A stretch of 11,057 bases of DNA from Anaerolineae bacterium. Its GTDB lineage: Bacteria; Chloroflexota; Anaerolineae; 4572-78; J111. The notes under the pieces were generated by a model. It was given only the letters and a program-made list of their open reading frames with translations. It had not been told where the DNA came from and did not search any database. The position numbers and the translations under genes were made by a program. Positions 1-6,636 of the stretch are shown in pieces (position 1 is the first letter of the stretch; every line of letters begins with the position of its first letter). The DNA lies in the NCBI GenBank assembly GCA_020433785.1, contig JAGRCC010000690.1, forward strand, positions 1 through 11,057, written 5' to 3'.

Positions 1-2099
1 CACACGGATTATCTGGAAGAACCAGTAACCAAAAGAGAGTTGTGGTAGCTATGGTCCTTATTTTATTGGCTACCGGTACTTTGATTACACTTGGTTTTCT
101 TAACCGCAGCAGTTTCGCCGTGTACAGTATTTCTAATCTGTCCGGACGACTTTACCTATGGCAAGTTACCGTCAATAGTATTAATAGTGCTCCGGTAACA
201 GGCGTGGGTCTGGATAATAACTTAAACCCTCTCTTTTATAAGGTGCTATCATTCCAAGAATTGAAAGATGTTCGTCGCTTCATCGCCACGACTCATACCC
301 ATAATTTGTTTCTGGAGGTGGCCAATGCTACCGGGTTGATCGGTTTGGTCACATTTATCTGGCTTTTAGGGGCAGCTGTTATTTATAGCTGGCGAGCCAT
401 TATTAACCAGCAGTTACCCCTGGTTCAGCATTGGCTATTAACGGTTTTTTGTATAATTGGGGTTGTTTGGATGGTGCCGCACATGTTAATAATGGCACTC
501 AGCACGCAAAGCCTTATTGCCGGTTCCTTCTGGCTGCTGCTGGCTTTGTTAGTGGTTATGGGACGATCAAAACTAGAAGCTACAGCGCCGCAACATGCTC
601 CCCAGTTCACCGCCACCCGGCACTCCATGTTTTTTGCCGGGTTAACGTTAGTAGCGGCAGTGATCGTGGTAGGTCGCCCGGTAGCCGCCGACAGTTTGTA
701 TCGACAGGCCAGACAGTCACTGGCTACCAATAACCGGGCCGAAATAACTCAGGCCGTAGCCTGGGCCCTCTGGGTGGATCCGCTTAATGCCCAGATCCGC
801 AGCGAGCTGGCCCAGAGGATGGTTAAATGGGATGGCCCCGCAGCGATACGGTTGTATCAGCAGGCCATAGACCTGCGCCCCTACTACGCCCCCTACCACA
901 ACTATTTGGGCTGGCTTTACTGGCGAGAAAATCAACTACCGGCGGCCATTACCGCCTTTAAGCAAGCTGCCGCATTGGACGCCTACGAGGTAACCGGACC
1001 CCCTTATCATATCCATTTGGCCTATGCTTATGCCGCTAGCGGCCGTAAAGACCTGGCTTTAGAAACCCTGCGCGCCAGCCCCAATCTAAGGTTATCAGTG
1101 CTCAAAGAGCCTGATTGGCGATGGGAGGGTCAAAACTTGGCGCTGGCCTATGCCCCATCAAATAATGGGGAGGATCCAGACCCTTATATTCGCTCGCTTA
1201 TTGATCTGCATCTGGGGCTGCTCGATTCTGTGGCTGACGATGCGGTGCAAACCACTCAGCCACAGATTTATCTGAGCGATCTTTTGCCGGAGTTGACCAC
1301 CATCGAGTCAGCTTCCGATACAGAGCTGTCTGCTATGTCGGCTTCGACCTTAATTAAGCACGCCAACTACCTTATTCGTTTAGGACGGCCTGATCTTGCC
1401 CAAAGACTACTGGCTTTCACCCAAAATTTACCGCCCCCGCATACCCCTGCCGAAGCCAAACATTATATTAAACGGGGTAACGTCTATCGCTGGTTGGGAG
1501 AAACCGCCCAAGCCCAGGCCGATTTTGAAACGGCTCATCAATTTGTTGAAACGGCCTCGCTGCATCGCAGATTAGGGATGCTCTATCGGGCGCAGGGCAA
1601 GCTGCCGGAAGCTGCCGCTGAATTTGAAGCCATGGCCGCTTTCTGGGAAATGGAGCTGCTCTTGCCGGAACAATGGTGGCTTGAGGCCGGCCGTACATTT
1701 CATCAGGCTGGTTGGTCTGAGCAGGCGATAGAAGCCTACAAGCTGGCTCAATTCACTGGCAGCTTTCCCGATCGGTATGTCCGCACGCAACTCATGATTA
1801 ACCAGATTTATCTAGAGCAAAACTCCCCCGCCAATGTGCTGTCTGCCGGGCAGCGCATGGTGCATTTATTGGCCGAGTCCCAACCGAATACCGACAGGGT
1901 AACGCCCTTACTATCAAACATAGCCGGCCAAACCGGACGTGCTTACCATCGTCTGGGCATTGATATCGATGCGGCTCTGCAAAGTCAGCCCCGTTCACTC
2001 GACCCCAACAACCCCATCGTTCAAACCTACCTGCACCTACTGGCCAAAAAGATGACCACTACCTCAACAAGCTTACATCCGTCGTCCAGCCAACCCTAG
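1..2099 (+). CDS. O-antigen ligase/polymerase-like membrane protein with C-terminal TPR domain (5' partial)
   Basis: The frame is open from position 3 to the window edge, so the start lies upstream; the GTG at 42 and ATG at 51 are probably internal. The visible part is about 698 residues. Numbering from the GTG at 42, hydrophobic segments lie near 4-20, 98-116, 128-152, 160-174 and 196-211. Between the first two is a Wzy_C-like region: GRLYLW near 35, the PVTGVGL motif near 51 and THTHN followed by LFLE near 84-92. This is the pattern of O-antigen ligases and polymerases, which join lipid-linked glycans at the periplasmic or outer face of the membrane. From about 212 the protein is soluble and helical, with TPR-like repeats near 266-345 (LYQQAIDLRP, AITAFKQAAALD) and 470-570 (GNVYRWLGE, LGMLYRAQGK, AIEAYKLAQ). 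TPRs usually bind partner proteins. Whether it is a ligase, a polymerase or a protein O-glycosylating enzyme cannot be told from this part. It leads the run of glycan genes. Confidence 0.85.
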   Translation, partial: HGLSGRTSNQKRVVVAMVLILLATGTLITLGFLNRSSFAVYSISNLSGRLYLWQVTVNSINSAPVTGVGLDNNLNPLFYKVLSFQELKDVRRFIATTHTHNLFLEVANATGLIGLVTFIWLLGAAVIYSWRAIINQQLPLVQHWLLTVFCIIGVVWMVPHMLIMALSTQSLIAGSFWLLLALLVVMGRSKLEATAPQHAPQFTATRHSMFFAGLTLVAAVIVVGRPVAADSLYRQARQSLATNNRAEITQAVAWALWVDPLNAQIRSELAQRMVKWDGPAAIRLYQQAIDLRPYYAPYHNYLGWLYWRENQLPAAITAFKQAAALDAYEVTGPPYHIHLAYAYAASGRKDLALETLRASPNLRLSVLKEPDWRWEGQNLALAYAPSNNGEDPDPYIRSLIDLHLGLLDSVADDAVQTTQPQIYLSDLLPELTTIESASDTELSAMSASTLIKHANYLIRLGRPDLAQRLLAFTQNLPPPHTPAEAKHYIKRGNVYRWLGETAQAQADFETAHQFVETASLHRRLGMLYRAQGKLPEAAAEFEAMAAFWEMELLLPEQWWLEAGRTFHQAGWSEQAIEAYKLAQFTGSFPDRYVRTQLMINQIYLEQNSPANVLSAGQRMVHLLAESQPNTDRVTPLLSNIAGQTGRAYHRLGIDIDAALQSQPRSLDPNNPIVQTYLHLLAKKMTTTSTSLHPSSSQP

Positions 2100-2167
2100 A
2101 AAGGTAATTAAACAGATAGTCAACACGACGCAGTGGATTGACGCTTCAGAGAAAGAAGCAATTTTAA

Positions 2168-3100
2168 ATGATGTTTGATGAACCCCGAATGGTTAATTCA
2201 AATCCCATTAGGAGGCGACTGTTTTTGGTTGGCTGCCCCCGTTCCGGCACGACGTTACTGCAAAGTATGATAGCTACCCATTCTGCTATCACCTCTTTTC
2301 CTGAAACGCATCTACTTGTGGCGGCCGGCCGTACCCGCCAGGCTAGATGGTGTACCCGGTTAGGGTTGGTCTCACCCGAACTGAAAGCGCAGATGCACAC
2401 CTTTTTATCTCAAAATAATCACGCCGATTTACATGCCCTGGTCCCGTCCCGCCTGCTATGGTTGAGCCAATATATAAAGGCCATGACTCGCATTTTGGAT
2501 GCCGCCGCGACCCGGCAAAGCACTACCATCTGGCTTGAAAAAACACCGGGCCATCTGCACTACATTGCTTATCTACAGCGATACATTCCCGAGGTAAAAT
2601 TTATCCATCTGGTACGCAACGGTGCTCAGGTAGTTGCCTCCCTTTATCAGGTGACTCAGCGACACCCTCAGGCGTGGGCTGGGCATTACAACCTCAATTA
2701 CTACATTGCCCGCTGGAATAAAGACATGGAGATAACTCGGCAATACTACCAGCACCCCCGGCACTATGTAGTACACTATCAGCATCTATTGTCTGACCCA
2801 GCCGTAGAGTTGTCTAACCTATGTAACTTTGTGGGGGTTGATTTTGAACCCGAGATGCTCACCAACTACCCTTTTGTTGCCGACAGCCTGATTTTGGGCC
2901 ATGAAGAATCCTGGAAGTACGCTGCCAGAAAACCACTGCGCAAAAATAACTGGGGCAAGTTCAATGATCTGTTTGATAAAACGCAACAGGATTACATATT
3001 ATGTAATTTATTAGAGGAGGGAGATACCGCGAAAATTTTTCGCGATAGTAACGCTTGGCACGTATCTTCAAGTAACAGCACCGGCCGGAGTCTTACTTGA
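2168..3100 (+). CDS. PAPS-dependent sulfotransferase family protein
   Basis: The 310-residue protein begins with the 5'-phosphosulfate-binding loop GCPRSGTTLL at about 22-31. It continues with FPETH near 44 and WLEKTPGH near 122-129, the motif around the catalytic region in Sulfotransfer_3-type enzymes. The 3'-phosphate-binding stretch LVRNGAQVVAS follows at 148-158, with Arg150 and Ser158 as the expected ligands. The late YQHLLSDPAVEL segment, near 204, matches the usual Y-E-D-L-L-x-D-P signature. The length is normal for the family and no signal peptide is seen, so it should act in the cytoplasm, moving sulfate from PAPS to an acceptor. Its place between a ligase-like gene and glycosyltransferases suggests a sugar acceptor, which is inference. 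Two adjacent ATG codons (2168, 2171) and a later one (2189) precede the P-loop. A GAAAG-like weak RBS favours the first pair. It lies 68 bp after the previous gene and overlaps the TTG start of the next. Confidence 0.88.
   Translation: MMFDEPRMVNSNPIRRRLFLVGCPRSGTTLLQSMIATHSAITSFPETHLLVAAGRTRQARWCTRLGLVSPELKAQMHTFLSQNNHADLHALVPSRLLWLSQYIKAMTRILDAAATRQSTTIWLEKTPGHLHYIAYLQRYIPEVKFIHLVRNGAQVVASLYQVTQRHPQAWAGHYNLNYYIARWNKDMEITRQYYQHPRHYVVHYQHLLSDPAVELSNLCNFVGVDFEPEMLTNYPFVADSLILGHEESWKYAARKPLRKNNWGKFNDLFDKTQQDYILCNLLEEGDTAKIFRDSNAWHVSSSNSTGRSLT
3087..3090 (+). promoter_or_regulatory. Ribosome binding site GGAG supporting a TTG start
   Basis: GGAG sits 6 nt before the TTG at 3097 and 12 nt before the ATG at 3103. 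The spacing favours TTG, whose last two bases plus the next A form the TGA stop of the sulfotransferase gene. The same TTGA arrangement with a GGAG-type site recurs at 6633. Confidence 0.55.
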
Positions 3101-4284
3101 AGATGGCTAAAATCCGAGGGTTATTTATCACCGAATTACGTCCCTATCCCCCTTACGGGGGACAGTTTATGCGCTGTTATCAACTGCTTGCCAGCCTCAA
3201 CCACTATTTTGATATCGTTGTACTTGCCCCCAATGTTGCCCCAACCTGTCTTCTGGCTGCCGATGTGCAGGCCTGGCATGAACTACCTGGTTACAATCAG
3301 CACACCAGCCTGGCCCACGCCCAAAATTTCTACTACCGATTGATGCCTCGTCCAACCTGGGCGCAATGCATCGCCGACCTCTGCCAGACGTACCAACCCA
3401 ATTTTATCTGGTTTGATTTCGGCCATTGGGGTCAGTATGTGCCCCTGGTCCGGCGTAGCCATGTCTGTACCATCATGGACACGCACAATATTCAATCACA
3501 ACTAACTCACCAAGTTAGTCGAGCTTTTCCCATGTTCAGCAATGAACGAGTTATTAACTGGCTGCGCTATCTGGCCCAGCAGCAGCATGAACGGTTTCTG
3601 TTTTGCCGCTTCAACCGAATTGTGAGTGTTTCTGAAACCGACCGGCGCTACCACGCCCGATTTGTGGGTGATCAGCGCAGCGTTCTCATCCCCAACTATA
3701 TCGATGAAGCCAATTATGACTGTGGCCAGATCGCGCGCCGCGACAATCTGGTCGTGATGACTGCCAATTTTACTGCTCCACAAAATCGCCATGGGGCCAG
3801 CTGGTTGCTGAACCGGATCTGGCCGCTGATCCGCCAGGCCGTGCCCCAAGCCGAGCTACGATTGGTCGGCCGGGGCGCCGATGAACTGTTTCGAGAGGGC
3901 GATGCCCCACCGGGCGTTTCCTGTGTGGCCGAGGTGCCGACCGTTGCGCCTCATTTGCGCGAAGCGGCGCTGGCGGTGGTTCCTCTTAAACACGGCGGCG
4001 GTACGCGCCTAAAGATTTTAGAGGCTTGGGCCTGCGAGGCACCGGTGGTTAGCACCAATTTAGGCGCGGCAGGATTGCAAGTTCAGTCCGGTGAAAATAT
4101 CATTCTGGCCGATTCGGCTCGCTCGCTGGCCCAAGAGGCGGTTTATCTATTAAATAATCCACACGTAGGCGCAGTTTTGGCCCACAACGGCCTGATCACG
4201 CTGCGGCGGCATTACGCGGCTGCCGTCAACACAAATCGCTTAAAAAGGCTGGTAGAGGGGGTTTTGACCGAAATAGCCGTATGA
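3097..4284 (+). CDS. Family 4 glycosyltransferase (GT-B fold)
   Basis: This protein of about 395 residues has the two-domain layout of GT4 enzymes. The N-terminal acceptor domain starts with RPYPPYGGQFMR near 15-26, the early loop with paired glycines. An MDTHNIQS segment follows near 127-134. The interdomain segment holds IPNYIDEANY near 198. The C-terminal nucleotide-sugar domain carries LRLVGRGADELF near 254-265 and VVPLKHGGGTRLKILEA at 294-310. In the latter the first Glu of the EX7E motif is replaced by Gly, as is usual in the GGGTR-K-LEA subgroup; PVVSTNLGAAGL follows. No membrane segment is seen, so it should be a cytoplasmic or membrane-associated enzyme adding a sugar from a nucleotide donor to a lipid-linked glycan. 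Donor and acceptor cannot be read from the sequence. The start is TTG at 3097 (4-nt overlap with the previous stop) or ATG at 3103. Its own stop overlaps the next ATG. Confidence 0.88.
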   Translation: MKMAKIRGLFITELRPYPPYGGQFMRCYQLLASLNHYFDIVVLAPNVAPTCLLAADVQAWHELPGYNQHTSLAHAQNFYYRLMPRPTWAQCIADLCQTYQPNFIWFDFGHWGQYVPLVRRSHVCTIMDTHNIQSQLTHQVSRAFPMFSNERVINWLRYLAQQQHERFLFCRFNRIVSVSETDRRYHARFVGDQRSVLIPNYIDEANYDCGQIARRDNLVVMTANFTAPQNRHGASWLLNRIWPLIRQAVPQAELRLVGRGADELFREGDAPPGVSCVAEVPTVAPHLREAALAVVPLKHGGGTRLKILEAWACEAPVVSTNLGAAGLQVQSGENIILADSARSLAQEAVYLLNNPHVGAVLAHNGLITLRRHYAAAVNTNRLKRLVEGVLTEIAV

Positions 4285-5354
4285 CGACTACCACTAAAAC
4301 ATCTGTACAACAAGATAGGCCCCCCACTTTGCCTCAACTAACCGATTTACCCCCGCCACCACCGGCTAAAACAGGTTGGCCCTGGACCCAACCTCCCCCT
4401 GTCCAATCGACAATTATGCCCGATGGTGCACCATGGCCACGGATCAGCGTAGTTACCCCTTCCTTTGAACAAGGACAATTTCTGGAAGAAACAATTCGTT
4501 CAGTGCTGCTGCAAGGCTATCCCAATCTTGAATACTGGGTAGTAGACGGCGGTAGCCATGACGGCAGCCTGGACATCATCAAAAAATATAGTCCCTGGCT
4601 AACCGGCTGGATTAGCGAGCCTGACCGGGGACAGGCCCATGCCCTGAATAAAGGGTTTGCCGCTTGTACGGGTCAATTGTTAGGCTGGATCAACAGTGAT
4701 GACCTACTATTGCCAGGTGCGCTGCCCGCTCTGGCCTTGGCCCACTGTCAGAATCCTCAGGCCATGTTGATGGGGCCGGTCCAGAATTTTGATACCCTAT
4801 TAGACTATAGTTGGTTGCTTATACCCAGAAAAGTTACTCAGCCGGCCCTGCTGCGTCCCTGGCAGCACAACTTTAGTTGGCAACAGCCGGGTTTCTACTT
4901 TCCTCGTGCTATCTTTGTAGCTGTCGGCAACCTTGATGAGTCTTTTCGTTATATATTTGACCAAGATTGGTTATACCGGGCTTTGACCATAGCGCCGATT
5001 TACTATCTCAGCCAACCGGTGGCCAAATTTCGCTATCACCCGGCTTCAAAAACCGTAGGCGAAGCCACTCACTGGGCCAAAGAGGATGAACGGTTCATTC
5101 GTCGCTATCTAAACCCTTCCGACACAGAGGAGTTGTTGGTGCAGGCCGCCCTGGAATTGCGCCGCGCCGAAATCTACCTGCGCGCCTATTCGTTTAACCG
5201 CAAACAGGGGGCTGTTCATCTATTTAACGCCTTTCGAACGGACCGAAAAATCATAACATTGCGTCTATTTTGGTTATTAATGGTTAGAGTCATCACGCCT
5301 CACAAAATAATAACTTTTCTTCGTCCTCTTTATTTGAAGCGAAAATTTAGGTAG
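4281..5354 (+). CDS. Family 2 glycosyltransferase (GT-A fold)
   Basis: The ATG overlaps the preceding stop as ATGA. The first 50 or so residues are low-complexity and proline-rich (PPPPP near 24-28), not part of the catalytic fold. The GT2 domain starts at RISVVTPSFEQG (54-65) and continues with SVLLQGYPNLEYWVVDGGSHDGS near 74-96. EPDRGQAHALNKG follows at 113-125, then the metal/nucleotide-binding WINSDD at 136-141, where NSDD is the DXD equivalent. QQPGFYFPR near 201-209 and FDQDWLYRAL near 226-235 (probable catalytic acid/base region) complete the fold. The enzyme should be cytoplasmic, inverting and nucleotide-sugar dependent. About 100 residues after the catalytic region are basic and partly hydrophobic (LRLFWLLMVRVI) and may touch the membrane. 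Sugar specificity is not readable. A 55-bp gap follows before the next gene. Confidence 0.9.
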   Translation: MTTTTKTSVQQDRPPTLPQLTDLPPPPPAKTGWPWTQPPPVQSTIMPDGAPWPRISVVTPSFEQGQFLEETIRSVLLQGYPNLEYWVVDGGSHDGSLDIIKKYSPWLTGWISEPDRGQAHALNKGFAACTGQLLGWINSDDLLLPGALPALALAHCQNPQAMLMGPVQNFDTLLDYSWLLIPRKVTQPALLRPWQHNFSWQQPGFYFPRAIFVAVGNLDESFRYIFDQDWLYRALTIAPIYYLSQPVAKFRYHPASKTVGEATHWAKEDERFIRRYLNPSDTEELLVQAALELRRAEIYLRAYSFNRKQGAVHLFNAFRTDRKIITLRLFWLLMVRVITPHKIITFLRPLYLKRKFR

Positions 5355-5409
5355 TTTCCAGAGATCAGGACTGTTTCTAAAACAACCCAATAAGCGATAG
5401 AGCTTGCTA

Positions 5410-6636
5410 ATGCGCATTCTACTGGCCAACAAATATTACTATCTACACTCCGGTACCGAGCGATACATGTTTAACGCCGCCCACTTGTTGGAGACTAAGG
5501 GCCATCAGATTATTCCTTTTGCCATGCACCACCCCCGCAATCAGCCCACGGCCTACGCTAAGCACTTTATAGACCCGGTTGATTTTCATGGATTGAGCTG
5601 GCGTGACTGGCCCCAAGCTGTCCAACGGGTTATTTACTATCGTCCGGCGGCTAGGAAGCTGGCTAATCTGCTTAACGAAACCCGGCCTCAACTGGTACAC
5701 CTTCACAACATATACCACCATATCTCCCCGGCCATTCTTCCGGAAATTACCCGCCGGAATATTCCTATTATCCACCATCTGCACGATTACCAGCGCATTT
5801 GCCCCAATTATCTGCTGATGGCGCATGGATCGGTCTGCCAGCGCTGTCGGGGTCACCGCTATTACCACGCCCCGCTGCAGCGCTGCCTCCATGGCTCGTT
5901 AAGTTGGAGTTTGCTGGCTGGACTAACCACCTATATTCATCATTGGCTGCGCCTATACCAGCGGCACATAACCTTTTGTCTGGTGCCCAGCCGCTTTATG
6001 CGCGATAAACTGGTCTCTTTTGGAGCAGACCCAGCTCGACTAAAACTTATCGAATACTTTTTATTTCTCGATGCCTTTGAACCTGACTTTACACCAGGCG
6101 CAGAAATCGTTTATGTCGGCCGCCTTTCGCCGGAGAAAGGGCTCCGAACCTTGCTGCGGGCCATGCGCCAACTGCCCCATTTATCCCTGACCGTGATTGG
6201 CGAAGGCCCACAGCGCCCGGAACTTGAGCGATTGGCCTTAGATTTGCCTAATGTTCGGTTTGTCGGCTATCTAGCCGGTGCGGCCTTGCAAAACGCGGTG
6301 CGAGCGGCCCGGCTGGTCGTTGTTCCCTCCGAATGGTACGAAGTGTTTGGGCAAGTGGTGATCGAGGCGTTTGCCCTGGGGAAAGCCGTGGTAGCGGCCA
6401 ACATCGGCGGTTTGCCGGAACTGGTCGACGACCACATTAATGGCCGTTTATTTACCCCGGGCAATGCTGACGAATTGGCCCATACCCTGGCTGAAATGGC
6501 GGCTCAGCCAGGCCGCCTGGCCGAAATGGGCCGGGCGGGTCGATGCAAAGTCGCTCAGCAATTTTCCCCGGAGATCCATTATGCTCGTTTGTTAGACATC
6601 TATCGGGAGTGTCAAACAATAGGAGATAAACATTGA
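5410..6636 (+). CDS. Family 4 glycosyltransferase with four-cysteine insert
   Basis: I chose the ATG at 5410 because AGAG sits about 7 nt upstream and MRILLANKYY is a natural GT-B first strand; a TTG lies two codons earlier. The N-terminal domain has SGTERYMFNAAHLLETKGH near 14-32 and LVHLHNIYHHISP near 95-107. It then has HDYQRICPNY followed by C143 and C146 (CQRC) and C159. With C131 these make a C-x11-C-x2-C-x12-C set that could bind a metal or form a structural knot. The donor domain has VYVGRLSPEKGL at 234-245, VIGEGPQ near 262-268 and a full EX7E motif, EVFGQVVIE at 311-319. GGLPELVDD and NGRLF follow. Length (408) is normal and there is no membrane segment. It transfers a sugar from a nucleotide donor to a growing lipid-linked glycan; the exact sugar is unknown. 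Its stop overlaps the TTG start of the next gene. Confidence 0.9.
   Translation: MRILLANKYYYLHSGTERYMFNAAHLLETKGHQIIPFAMHHPRNQPTAYAKHFIDPVDFHGLSWRDWPQAVQRVIYYRPAARKLANLLNETRPQLVHLHNIYHHISPAILPEITRRNIPIIHHLHDYQRICPNYLLMAHGSVCQRCRGHRYYHAPLQRCLHGSLSWSLLAGLTTYIHHWLRLYQRHITFCLVPSRFMRDKLVSFGADPARLKLIEYFLFLDAFEPDFTPGAEIVYVGRLSPEKGLRTLLRAMRQLPHLSLTVIGEGPQRPELERLALDLPNVRFVGYLAGAALQNAVRAARLVVVPSEWYEVFGQVVIEAFALGKAVVAANIGGLPELVDDHINGRLFTPGNADELAHTLAEMAAQPGRLAEMGRAGRCKVAQQFSPEIHYARLLDIYRECQTIGDKH
6621..6626 (+). promoter_or_regulatory. Ribosome binding site AGGAGA deciding a TTG start at 6633
   Basis: A strong AGGAGA lies 6 nt upstream of TTG 6633, inside the end of the previous gene. No in-frame ATG lies close to it, and the translated N-terminus from TTG (MKHRWVWLLL) makes a natural first membrane helix. 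The TTG shares its last two bases with the preceding TGA stop, so translation is probably coupled. Confidence 0.8.

Noticed and set aside
2138..2166. TTGACG at 2138 as a -35 box upstream of the sulfotransferase gene
   Set aside because: At 17 bp spacing the -10 position reads ATTTTA, a poor match, and the gap is only 68 bp. An internal promoter cannot be supported.
5443..5892. A 149-codon open frame on the minus strand
   Set aside because: It lies wholly inside the GT4 gene in the opposite direction; the GT4 frame has all its motifs, and this one has none.
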